Assembly: GCF_016110345.1 (NCBI RefSeq)
Contig: NZ_AP019011.1
Location: forward strand, 682,001 to 746,000
Length of the DNA stretch: 64,000 nucleotides
From: Fluviibacter phosphoraccumulans
GTDB taxonomy: Bacteria; Pseudomonadota; Gammaproteobacteria; Burkholderiales; Rhodocyclaceae
Direction of reading: 5' to 3'
In this document: one piece after another, positions 15,860 to 23,845 of the stretch
Position numbering within the stretch: the stretch's first letter is position 1
Layout: each line of letters opens with the position of its first letter
The notes under the pieces: generated by a model
Seen by the model: the letters and a program-made list of their open reading frames with translations, nothing else
The model's database searches: none
Told to the model about the DNA's origin: nothing
Program-made: the position numbers and the translations under genes

Positions 15860-16840
15860 TTATCCGCCTAGCGCCGCAAGATGAGGCGTAGTACCCGTCT
15901 GGTGGAAATGCAACAGATGGGTTGGTGCTTTTTGCACCAGAAGACCTGCAATAGTGGCCTGTAGCTCGTCACGCTGATTTCTATGCTGTAGGAGATAACG
16001 TAGCGAGTGACCCCCGTTACCGAAAAGGCAGAGTCGGAGATCGCCTATTGCGGTAACGCGAAGCCTGTTGCAGGTATTGCAGAAGTCTTTGCTGTAGGGT
16101 GCAATGATGCCGATTTGGCCTCGATAGTCCGCGTGGCTAAATTCCTGGGCTGGCCCGGCACCTTCTTCACGAGCCTGCTCTAACCAACCCATTGCATGCA
16201 AGCGCGCCTGGATCTCCTGGCCCCGGATATGGTGGCGCTGGAAGTATTCCTTATTCGATCCTGTTTCCATCAATTCAATGAAGCGGATGCTGATATCTTC
16301 GTTACGGATCCATTCTAGGAATGCGTCTAACTCATGGTCATTAACATCACGCAGGAGCACGGTGTTTACTTTGATTTTTTCAAAACCTGCATCCTGAGCG
16401 GCTTTGATGCCATCAAGTACTTTATGTAGATGGTCATGGCCAGTGATATCTGCGAAATTTTGGCGATTCAGGCTGTCGACACTCACGTTAATGGCTGAAA
16501 TACCCGCTTTTCGCCAGAGTGGGGCATTTTCAGCAAGCCGGTAACCATTGGTCGTTGTAGCAAGACGACGGATGCCGGGGATTGATGAAACGCGCGCAGC
16601 AATTTCTGCGAAATCTTTTCGCACAGTCGGTTCACCGCCGGTCAGTCGAACCTTCCAGAGACCTAAACCTGCAAGTCCTGCGACCAAGTTTTCTATTTCA
16701 TCGGCATTTAGAAACTGAGTATTTCCGGTTTTCTGATAGCCATCCGGTAGGCAGTATTTGCAACGGTAGTTGCATATGTCGGTGATCGATAGGCGCAAAT
16801 AGCTAAAACTCCGGCCGTGCGGGTCAGTGAGCGTTTTCAT
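15860..16840 (-). CDS. moaA: MoaA, GTP 3',8-cyclase
   Basis: A 326-residue radical SAM enzyme. The CNYRCKYC motif near residue 23 binds the SAM 4Fe-4S cluster; the second cluster cysteines appear as FCNTCNRLRVTAIGDLRLCLF near residue 255. The C-terminal double glycine (HLAALGG) needed for activity is present. MoaA makes the first Moco intermediate from GTP. It is the first gene of the minus-strand Moco operon and has a NarL-type site about 140 bases upstream, so cofactor synthesis is probably induced with nitrate reductase. Confidence 0.95.
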   Translation of the reverse strand: MKTLTDPHGRSFSYLRLSITDICNYRCKYCLPDGYQKTGNTQFLNADEIENLVAGLAGLGLWKVRLTGGEPTVRKDFAEIAARVSSIPGIRRLATTTNGYRLAENAPLWRKAGISAINVSVDSLNRQNFADITGHDHLHKVLDGIKAAQDAGFEKIKVNTVLLRDVNDHELDAFLEWIRNEDISIRFIELMETGSNKEYFQRHHIRGQEIQARLHAMGWLEQAREEGAGPAQEFSHADYRGQIGIIAPYSKDFCNTCNRLRVTAIGDLRLCLFGNGGHSLRYLLQHRNQRDELQATIAGLLVQKAPTHLLHFHQTGTTPHLAALGG

Positions 16841-16977
16841 CCTATCCTCGATCTTTAAGTCGGCATTGCCTCAAAAGCCAGCGAGTCCGTGCGTATTGCT
16901 TGGAGCGCTGTGGTGGTCACGGGTTTATTATGTCGGCAAACTGCCGGAAATATTGGACTTATGCGGGGTAGAACGGC

Positions 16978-16993
16978 TACCCCTTTGGGGGTA
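16978..16993. promoter_or_regulatory. NarL-type 7-2-7 site upstream of moaA
   Basis: TACCCCT-TT-GGGGGTA is an almost perfect inverted heptamer pair: the left heptamer matches TACYYMT at seven of seven positions and the right (complement TACCCCC) at six. It sits between the end of nnrS and the start of moaA, so it most likely controls the Moco operon. Confidence 0.6.
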
Positions 16994-17002
16994 CGCACCC
17001 GC

Positions 17003-18241
17003 TTAACCTGGGCCACCGTCAATTCGTGGGCGAACTAGCCAGGGCGCGTATCTATAGACGTACGTTAAGAACCCGAGTGACCAAGCGAGTCCTGATACAA
17101 ACAGAAACCAACTAGTCTGCACTGGAGTGAGATGCTGCGGCATGGCTACGATGACACGCAGTAAGCCGCTTATGGCAACTAGGAGAAAGAATGCAATTTC
17201 AAAACGACTGGCAACGATTTGTCGGCCGGTGTGCCCCATGGCTGTCCGCGTAATCATGCCAGCGATGATAAGTCCCATGGCGCCTACGGCCAAGGCGTGA
17301 ACAGGCAGGGAGCGTGGCACCAGGCCTAAGACTTCAAATCCCATTGCCAGGAGCGTTACGGGAACCCATAGGTAGCCAAGCTGAAGAACCCACACCATGG
17401 GGTGTTTAAGTGTTTGCCAAGGTTTCCAGCCGAGCCAGCGCACCAAGTTAATGATTGCTGCAATGAAACAGCAGAAGAATGCTAGTCTGGGTGGTAGTGT
17501 GAACCAAGCAACGATAGCCAGTACGGTGCTCATTGGTGTGGCAATCACAAAGAATGGCGGTTTCCATACCTGAACGCCAGGGACGCCATTCTGAGTGAAG
17601 TTAGGGATTACACGCCCTCCCATGACCACCAGTAATTCAAGAATAACGAATAGGGCGAGCTCTACCGGATATAGTGGGTTCACCGGTAGACTGGTGATCG
17701 CGATTATGTAGAACCAGATGTTAAACGCGCCCATCAGAACGACTAGCCCCAGAATAGGGAAGTTCTTCCAGAGTTTGCTCAGCCACAATACGCGAAACAG
17801 CAACCCTGTTAGCAAGACAACGAAAGCAATGTCGAAAGCTGCGGCGAGTCTAATATCACCATAAATGATGAATAGACGTGCGAGAGCCCAGAGTGTGAAC
17901 AATAATGCTAGGGGTAGTCCAGCAGCAGGCAGAATCCCGGTCCAGTTATTGCTGGCAGTCAGCAAGAAGCCTGCAATAACGGCCAGAGCGAATCCAAACA
18001 CCATTTCATGAGCATGCCAGAAGACTGGATTGATGTTCGCGCCGGATAAGGAAAGGGTGCCAGAGAGCAGGCCGAGCCATAACAGGACGGCCGCAGAGGC
18101 AAACAACGCAGCTCCCACATAGAATGGTCGGAAGCCTAATCGCCACAGACCAAAGCCTGTCATTGGTCGTTCCCGGCGTGCCTGGCTTTCCTTGATGGAT
18201 AGTAGATTGCTCGGACGGGTCGATTTTTTGTTGTTAGTCAT
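17003..18241 (-). CDS. nnrS: NnrS-family membrane protein, first copy
   Basis: A 412-residue polytopic protein with about twelve hydrophobic helices. NnrS features are visible: GLWRLGFRPFYVGAALFA near the N-terminus, FWHAHEMVFGFALAVIAGFLLTASNNWTG near residue 75, VIPNFTQNGVP and HALAVGAMGLIIAGMITRTAMGHTGR with the conserved His and Arg. NnrS binds haem and copper and protects against nitric oxide stress by an unclear mechanism. Its first residues (MTNNKKSTRPSNLLSIKESQARRERP) are a charged cytoplasmic extension; a shorter start is possible. It lies between narL and moaA on the same strand. Confidence 0.9.
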   Translation of the reverse strand: MTNNKKSTRPSNLLSIKESQARRERPMTGFGLWRLGFRPFYVGAALFASAAVLLWLGLLSGTLSLSGANINPVFWHAHEMVFGFALAVIAGFLLTASNNWTGILPAAGLPLALLFTLWALARLFIIYGDIRLAAAFDIAFVVLLTGLLFRVLWLSKLWKNFPILGLVVLMGAFNIWFYIIAITSLPVNPLYPVELALFVILELLVVMGGRVIPNFTQNGVPGVQVWKPPFFVIATPMSTVLAIVAWFTLPPRLAFFCCFIAAIINLVRWLGWKPWQTLKHPMVWVLQLGYLWVPVTLLAMGFEVLGLVPRSLPVHALAVGAMGLIIAGMITRTAMGHTGRQIVASRFEIAFFLLVAISGLLRVIVAMPQHLTPVQTSWFLFVSGLAWSLGFLTYVYRYAPWLVRPRIDGGPG

Positions 18242-18307
18242 GAGAGCCTGTAGCCGTGTGTGTATGAATCAGACACCAATTTTTGCGAACAAAAGTTGGG
18301 TTGACCA

Positions 18308-18323
18308 TACCCATTTGGGCGTA
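18308..18323. promoter_or_regulatory. candidate NarL-type 7-2-7 site upstream of nnrS
   Basis: TACCCAT-TT-GGGCGTA has a perfect left heptamer (TACYYMT) and a five-of-seven right heptamer in inverted orientation with two-base spacing. It lies between the end of narL and the start of nnrS, suggesting that nnrS has its own nitrate-responsive promoter. Confidence 0.5.
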
Positions 18324-18359
18324 ACCGACCTTCAATACCCTAGCTACAGACTTCAGTGT

Positions 18360-18983
18360 TTAGCTGAGATTGTTGGAAACAGCCCAAACAGCTGCTTCAA
18401 CGCGTGAGCGGAACTTCAGCTTCTTTAATAGATTTCGGATGTGCACTTTGACGGTGCTGTCCATGATGTCGAGTTCGCGGGCAATTAGCTTGTTGGACAT
18501 GCCGTGTGCCAGACATTTGAGAATGCTCAATTCGCGTTCAGTTAGGCCAGCCTGTGAGCGATTGGTAATAACGGCCTCTTGGCGCAAAGCCATCGCCAGC
18601 AGACCGCTCAGCTCTGCGCTAATGGCATTCTTGCCGAGAATTGATTCCTTGATGAGGCGGATCATCTCTTCCGGATCAGTGTCCTTGAGGATGTAACCAT
18701 CAGAGCCCGCGCGGATCGCGCCAACGAGATCGTCTGGGTTGTTGGAAACAGTTAGTAGGATGATTCTTGAATCAACGTCCTTATCACGCATCAGCTGAAG
18801 CGTCTCGATACCGTTGAGACCTTTCATGTTCAAATCGAGCAGAATTAGATCAGGGTGGTGTTCGAGGGCAAGTGCAACACCTTCGCTACCGGAAGCTGCT
18901 TCAGCGACAACTTCGAATTCAGGCTCCATGCCTAGAAGCTGTATGACCCCTTTTCGGAATAGTGGGTGGTCGTCGATAATCAA
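18360..18983 (-). CDS. narL: NarL-type nitrate/nitrite response regulator
   Basis: A receiver domain (acidic pair IIDDHPLFRKGV, phospho-acceptor near D50 in LILLDLNMKG, Lys in GYILKDTDPEEM) followed by a LuxR/NarL helix-turn-helix (LTERELSILKCLAHGMSNKLIARELDIMDSTVKVHIRNLLKKL). It is encoded just after narX. The start is odd: the only standard codon near the expected N-terminus is a TTG at 18983, which begins immediately at the first beta strand (M-IIDDHP). The in-frame codons before it read VITNTIKT, typical NarL sequence without an ATG, so a non-standard start such as ATA may be used. Confidence 0.88.
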   Translation of the reverse strand: MIIDDHPLFRKGVIQLLGMEPEFEVVAEAASGSEGVALALEHHPDLILLDLNMKGLNGIETLQLMRDKDVDSRIILLTVSNNPDDLVGAIRAGSDGYILKDTDPEEMIRLIKESILGKNAISAELSGLLAMALRQEAVITNRSQAGLTERELSILKCLAHGMSNKLIARELDIMDSTVKVHIRNLLKKLKFRSRVEAAVWAVSNNLS

Positions 18984-19014
18984 TGTTTTGATGGTGTTGG
19001 TTATGACTGGGCCT

Positions 19015-20868
19015 TTAGCTTTGAATCTCAGATTTTTCAGGGATGAAAGTCAGGAGCACTTCTGTGCCGCCCTGGTCGCGATTTCGAATGGTGATTACCC
19101 CATCCAGAGACTGAGCGCGGTCTTCCATAATAATCAGTCCGTAGTGATTTTCCGGTGACTGCGTGTCACCGATGCCGATACCATTATCGGTAATGCTGAT
19201 CACTACAACCTGGTTGTCTGTAAGAGTTGCGCTAATGCCTACTTCGGTTGCCTGTGCGTGCTTGTCAATGTTGGCGAGGGCTTCACGGATAATGCGCAAC
19301 ACATGAATTTCTTCGTTTGCAGAGAGTAGTGTGGGTGGTAGGTCGTTGTGGCAGTTGATCGGTATGTTGCAACGGCGGCTGTATTCTTCGGTAGTTTCTA
19401 TCAACGCGGTTTGGAACCCACGTTCATCGATCTTGAGACGGAAAGCGCTGATGAGTTCACGCAGTTCTTTGTAGGCGCTGGCTAAACCCGATTTGAGTTC
19501 AGTCACGATTTCGTACTGATGCTCTGGTGTGAGCTGGTTTTTTTCAAGTCTAGCGACCTGAATCCGAAGGTAGCTGAGCGATTGAGCGATTGAGTCATGA
19601 AGCTCACGAGCAATGACTGAGCGTTCTTCGAGTACCGCAACTCGGTGCAATTCTTCCTGATGTTGCATTTTAGAAAGTGCCATGGATAGGTTGCTACCAA
19701 TGGCCTCTAATACACGAATTTTCCACTCGGGTATTTTTTCCGATGCATTGATCCTGAAGGGCATGACACCTGTGATTGAACCAACATTCTTTATGGGAAT
19801 AAATATCATCTTCTGTCCGTTGTTCTCGTCAACATAAGAAGTGTTCTGGCTTGTTTTAAAGCAGTCTTCGCAGCCACGTTCGCCACAAAGATTCTCGAGA
19901 TCGCTCTTCAGCAGGTTGGAAGTTAGTCTGTGGGCAGGAAAGACACTGTGTTCGCTAATGCAGATAGTGCCGGCACTGAGGCCAAGCTCAGCTTCAATGT
20001 CATCTAGTAGCCCTTTCAGCATCGACGAGGTGATATTTTTATCCGACAGTTGTAATGCCGATTTGTACATCAGCTCTAAAGAACGGTTGGTGTCGGTTAG
20101 CTCACTGGTGCGCTCTGCAATTAACCGGTTCTGGTTATCGTAAGTTGTTGCGATTTCAGCAACCATCATGTTGAAAGCAACACCAAGTTGACCGAGTTCA
20201 TCCTGATCTATGTGGTGGGCCTTTGCCGAGAAATCTTTATCTCGAACCCGACTTGCGGCGTGTAGTAAATCCGTCAGTGGCCGTACGACTTGGTTTTTCA
20301 TCATCCACATTGTTACGAGACATACTATGACGGTCATCGTAAGCAATGCAATCTGCAGTGAGCGGAGTAGGGAGATCTTTTGCTCTAGATCTTGTTCAAT
20401 TAAAAAGACAACGTCACTGATCTGTGTGACAAACGCTGGGATAGCACTCTCTAGCCTGGCAACGGTTGCGGCATCCGGTTTGCCATGTAAGCCAAGGAGC
20501 GCCGGCGATATGTTGTTCTCCCAGTTATTGTGAACCTGCTCGAATCGTGCTGGGAGTTCGCTGTAATCAGCGGCGCGGGAAACGACAAAATCTTGCAATG
20601 CATCCAGCCGGATCTGAAACTCTGCGGAGGCATCCGCAATCCGTTCGTGTGGAGCGCCAGTTTCAGCATAACCGAGTAACCGGTAGCTCATCATGCGTAA
20701 TGAGCCTGCCGAGTTGATGGTGTTTGCTTTGCCAAGACTGTTATCAGCAATCGAGGTTGATAACACCATAGAAATAAAAGACAAAAGTGCAATCGTTCCC
20801 ATCGCAAGACCGAGTCTTGCTAGTAGTGAGTCTTTGATTGAGAGATTTGGTTTTGTCGAGAAAATCAT
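19015..20868 (-). CDS. narX: NarX-type nitrate/nitrite sensor histidine kinase
   Basis: A 617-residue membrane sensor. Transmembrane helix 1 is near residues 18-42; the periplasmic nitrate-binding P-box appears as INSAGSLRMMSYRLLGYAE at about 51-69; helix 2 is near 168-190; a HAMP segment follows (VVRPLTDLLHAASRVRDKDFS). The central region has the Cys cluster CGERGCEDCF near 328-336. The HisKA_3 H-box is ARELHDSIAQSLS with H424, and the ATPase N and G boxes are REALANIDKHA and ITDNGIGI. It overlaps nothing and ends 32 bases before the first certain narL codon. Confidence 0.93.
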   Translation of the reverse strand: MIFSTKPNLSIKDSLLARLGLAMGTIALLSFISMVLSTSIADNSLGKANTINSAGSLRMMSYRLLGYAETGAPHERIADASAEFQIRLDALQDFVVSRAADYSELPARFEQVHNNWENNISPALLGLHGKPDAATVARLESAIPAFVTQISDVVFLIEQDLEQKISLLRSLQIALLTMTVIVCLVTMWMMKNQVVRPLTDLLHAASRVRDKDFSAKAHHIDQDELGQLGVAFNMMVAEIATTYDNQNRLIAERTSELTDTNRSLELMYKSALQLSDKNITSSMLKGLLDDIEAELGLSAGTICISEHSVFPAHRLTSNLLKSDLENLCGERGCEDCFKTSQNTSYVDENNGQKMIFIPIKNVGSITGVMPFRINASEKIPEWKIRVLEAIGSNLSMALSKMQHQEELHRVAVLEERSVIARELHDSIAQSLSYLRIQVARLEKNQLTPEHQYEIVTELKSGLASAYKELRELISAFRLKIDERGFQTALIETTEEYSRRCNIPINCHNDLPPTLLSANEEIHVLRIIREALANIDKHAQATEVGISATLTDNQVVVISITDNGIGIGDTQSPENHYGLIIMEDRAQSLDGVITIRNRDQGGTEVLLTFIPEKSEIQS

Positions 20869-20903
20869 GTTCTGAGTGTTGAATTTCTGGCCTTGCTAGT
20901 CAA

Positions 20904-20920
20904 GGGGGTATTAGGGAGTA
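20904..20920. promoter_or_regulatory. tandem NarL-like heptamers upstream of narX
   Basis: GGGGGTA (20904-20910) and GGGAGTA (20914-20920) are direct repeats that each match the complement of TACYYMT at six of seven positions. They lie about 36 bases upstream of the narX start codon, in the narX/narK divergent region. Confidence 0.35.
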
Positions 20921-21025
20921 CCACCATTTTGAACTTAGCCTAGCCTCTATGAGTGGTCAAAGCATTGTGGGCTTTATAACCGATTGTTTTACATGCATAT
21001 TCCGCCAATGTTTGTTGCAGGTCTA

Positions 21026-21041
21026 TACCAACAAAGGGGTA
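21026..21041. promoter_or_regulatory. candidate NarL-type 7-2-7 site upstream of narK1
   Basis: TACCAAC-AA-AGGGGTA has a perfect right heptamer (complement TACCCCT) and a five-of-seven left heptamer, inverted with two-base spacing. It is about 97 bases before the narK1 start, in a position suited to activating the narK1-K2-GHJI operon. I see no perfect FNR box in this region. Confidence 0.5.
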
Positions 21042-21137
21042 GATGCCTTAAAAATCAGATAGTTTTCAGGGCTATCACAAGCGATCCCGACTTTCTATGA
21101 TGCTCTCCAAGGCAAAAGAGAAAGCACGGAGTTTGTT

Positions 21138-22394
21138 ATGTTTACCAGAAAGCAATTGTCAGTCGTCTCATCCAGTACGTTTGCATTTACGATTTGTTTT
21201 GCAATCTGGATGATGTTCGCGGTTATCGGAATTCCAATCAAAGCAAAGCTGGGTCTGAATGAAACCGAGTTCGGCTTGCTGACGGCTATGCCCGTGCTAT
21301 CTGGTTCACTGATTCGACTACCGCTGGGCATGTTGACGGATAAGCTAGGCGGTCGGATTGTTTTCTTTATCCTCATGCTGTGTTGTGTAATCCCGCTCTG
21401 GTTTATTGGCGATGCCACCGAATATTGGCAATTCCTTGTTCTTGGTCTTTTTGTCGGACTGGCTGGCGGTTCATTTTCGGTAGGGATTGCCTATGTGGCG
21501 CGCTGGTTCAATAAGCAGAATCAAGGGTTGGCCATGGGGATCTTTGGGGCGGGTAACTCGGGCGCGGCCGTAACCAAATTTGTGGCACCTTCAATTGTTC
21601 TGGCCTTTGGTTGGACCATGGTGCCTAAAGTGTATGCCGTAGCCATGCTAGTTACCGCATTGGTATTCTGGATGTTCAGTTTTACAGATAAAAGTCATAA
21701 CGTAAGCAGTAGCGTTTCGGTAGCCGAACAGCTCAAGGCCCTTAAGGATCCACGCGTTTGGAAGTACTGTCAGTACTACTCGATCGTGTTCGGTGGGTAT
21801 GTTGGTCTAGCCCTATGGATGACCAAGTATTACGTTTCTGAATACGGCTTTGACCTTAAAACGGCTGCATTGTTGGCCGCCTGCTTCTCTCTCCCTGGGG
21901 GTGTGTTGCGCGCCGTGGGCGGTTGGCTGTCTGACAAATATGGTGCCCATTCTGTGACTTGGTGGGTGTTGTGGGTCAGTTGGATCTGCTTGTTCATCAT
22001 GTCTTATCCGCAAACTGATTTCACGATCCAGACGGTTAATGGACCGGAAACCTTCCATATCGGTCTGACACCAACGGTCTTTACGGTGCTGTTATTCATT
22101 ATTGGGGTGGCCTGGGCCTTCGGCAAGGCGTCCGTATTCAAATATATCTCCGACGATTATCCGCACAATATTGGCGTGATTTCAGGGATCGTCGGTTTAG
22201 TGGGTGGCTTGGGTGGATTTGTTTTGCCCATCATGTTTGGTGCGCTCGTCGACCTGACCGGTATTCGCTCTTCCTCTTTCATGCTGCTGTATGGCGTTGT
22301 CTGGATCTCATTGATCTGGATGTACTTCACTGAAGTACGTACCTCGTCGGTACTTGATCGCCAATCAGCGGCTCAGTCAACCGATCAATCCTGA
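21138..22394 (+). CDS. narK1: NarK1-type nitrate transporter
   Basis: A 418-residue major facilitator protein with about twelve membrane helices. The nitrate signature region reads GGSFSVGIAYVARWFNKQNQGLAMGIFGAGNSGAAVTKF near residue 115, and a second Asn/Gly-rich helix region GVISGIVGLVGGLGGFVLPIMFGALVDLTG appears near residue 350. NarK1-type proteins are usually nitrate/proton symporters. The start is preceded by CACGGAG. It is the first gene of the plus-strand nar operon and is followed by a NarK2-type gene, the arrangement seen in several denitrifiers. Confidence 0.9.
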   Translation: MFTRKQLSVVSSSTFAFTICFAIWMMFAVIGIPIKAKLGLNETEFGLLTAMPVLSGSLIRLPLGMLTDKLGGRIVFFILMLCCVIPLWFIGDATEYWQFLVLGLFVGLAGGSFSVGIAYVARWFNKQNQGLAMGIFGAGNSGAAVTKFVAPSIVLAFGWTMVPKVYAVAMLVTALVFWMFSFTDKSHNVSSSVSVAEQLKALKDPRVWKYCQYYSIVFGGYVGLALWMTKYYVSEYGFDLKTAALLAACFSLPGGVLRAVGGWLSDKYGAHSVTWWVLWVSWICLFIMSYPQTDFTIQTVNGPETFHIGLTPTVFTVLLFIIGVAWAFGKASVFKYISDDYPHNIGVISGIVGLVGGLGGFVLPIMFGALVDLTGIRSSSFMLLYGVVWISLIWMYFTEVRTSSVLDRQSAAQSTDQS

Positions 22395-22419
22395 ATTCAT
22401 TTATCGAACGGAGTTAATC

Positions 22420-23802
22420 ATGTCGAGAGTTCTCACCAAATGGCTGCCGGAAGATCATGACTTCTGGCACAACGAGGGGAAGGCGATTGCCCGCCTGAAT
22501 CTCTGGATTTCGATTCCTTGCCTATTGTTGTCCTTTGCCGTCTGGATGGTGTGGAGTGTGGTGGTCGTTAACCTGCCCAATATTGGTTTCAAATTCGATA
22601 CGGATCAGCTGTTCTGGCTAGCCGCATTGCCGGGCCTGTCTGGCGCAACCCTGCGTATTTTCTATTCTTTTATGGTGCCAATTTTCGGGGGGCGAAAGTG
22701 GACGGCGATCTCGACGGCTTCACTACTGCTGCCGGCCATTGGTATCGGCTTCGCTGTGCAGAACCCTGAAACGCCGTATGCGACCTTTCTGACGCTGGCG
22801 TTATTGTGCGGCTTCGGTGGCGGTAACTTTGCTTCCAGTATGTCGAATATCAGCTTCTTCTTTCCAAAGGCTCAGAAAGGTGGTGCGCTGGGGTTGAATG
22901 CCGGTCTGGGCAACCTCGGTGTCTCTGTTGTTCAGTTTGTCGTGCCGATCGTCATTACTGCGGGTGTATTCGGAGCCTTGGGCGGTGACGCACAGATCTG
23001 GGTAAAGGGCGCGCAAACAAAGCAGATGTGGTTACAAAATGCTGGTTTCATCTGGGTACCATTCATTGCGGTTTCGACCCTGGCTGCCTGGTTCGGCATG
23101 CATGATATCGCCAGTGCCAAGGCCTCATTTGCTGATCAGGCAGTAATTTTCAAGCGTAAACACAACTGGCTGATGTGCTGGTTGTATCTGGGCACCTTTG
23201 GTTCGTTCATTGGCTACTCGGCTGGCTTTCCTCTGTTGACCAAGACGCAGTTTCCGGAAATCAATCCGGTTCAGTACGCTTTTTTAGGTCCACTAGTGGG
23301 TGCTATTGCTCGTGTTGCTGGTGGCTGGATCTCAGACAAGCTGGGTGGTGCGATTGTGACTTTCTGGACCTTCATTCTTATGATTGCCGCTGTGTTTGGC
23401 GTTATCCAGTTTGCACCGAGCGCCACGAACCCAGGCAGTTTCTGGGGTTTTTTCGCCATGTTCATGCTGTTGTTTATGGGTACCGGTGTGGGTAACGCAT
23501 CCACTTTCCGCATGATCCCGATTATCTTTATGACGGAGCGTCAGCGCGAAGCAGCTGGCAAGGGCAAGCAAGCGGAAGAAGCTGCAATCGTTGCTGGGAA
23601 TAAAGAAGCCGCTGCAGTTTTAGGATTCACCTCGGCCATAGCAGCCTATGGTGCCTTTTTCATTCCTAAATCGTTCGGCACGTCGATTGCTGCGACTGGC
23701 AGCGCCGAATTCGCGCTTTACAGTTTTATCTGTTTTTACGTTACCTGCATCGTTATTACCTGGTTGTTCTACAGCCGTCGTAATGCACCGATGCCCTGTT
23801 AA
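22420..23802 (+). CDS. narK2: NarK2-type nitrate/nitrite transporter
   Basis: A 460-residue major facilitator protein starting MSRVLTKWLPEDHDFW; an upstream in-frame start at 22354 overlaps narK1 and is unlikely. Signature helices are GGGNFASSMSNISFFFPKAQKGGALGLNAGLGNLGVSVVQ near residue 125 and a second Asn-Gly segment MGTGVGNASTFRMIPIIFM near residue 350. NarK2-type proteins exchange nitrate for nitrite. An unusual cytoplasmic Lys/Glu-rich loop (RQREAAGKGKQAEEAAIVAGNKEAA) lies between the last helices, as in relatives. It ends 43 bases before narG. Confidence 0.9.
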   Translation: MSRVLTKWLPEDHDFWHNEGKAIARLNLWISIPCLLLSFAVWMVWSVVVVNLPNIGFKFDTDQLFWLAALPGLSGATLRIFYSFMVPIFGGRKWTAISTASLLLPAIGIGFAVQNPETPYATFLTLALLCGFGGGNFASSMSNISFFFPKAQKGGALGLNAGLGNLGVSVVQFVVPIVITAGVFGALGGDAQIWVKGAQTKQMWLQNAGFIWVPFIAVSTLAAWFGMHDIASAKASFADQAVIFKRKHNWLMCWLYLGTFGSFIGYSAGFPLLTKTQFPEINPVQYAFLGPLVGAIARVAGGWISDKLGGAIVTFWTFILMIAAVFGVIQFAPSATNPGSFWGFFAMFMLLFMGTGVGNASTFRMIPIIFMTERQREAAGKGKQAEEAAIVAGNKEAAAVLGFTSAIAAYGAFFIPKSFGTSIAATGSAEFALYSFICFYVTCIVITWLFYSRRNAPMPC

Positions 23803-23845
23803 TTAGATTTGCCGATTTGTACAACCACGTACTAAAGGAAACGAT

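Noticed and set aside
16841..16977. Possible Moco riboswitch in the moaA leader
   Set aside because: A short CGGCA/TGCCG hairpin is present, but I could not match the conserved helices of the Moco motif. A covariance-model search would decide.
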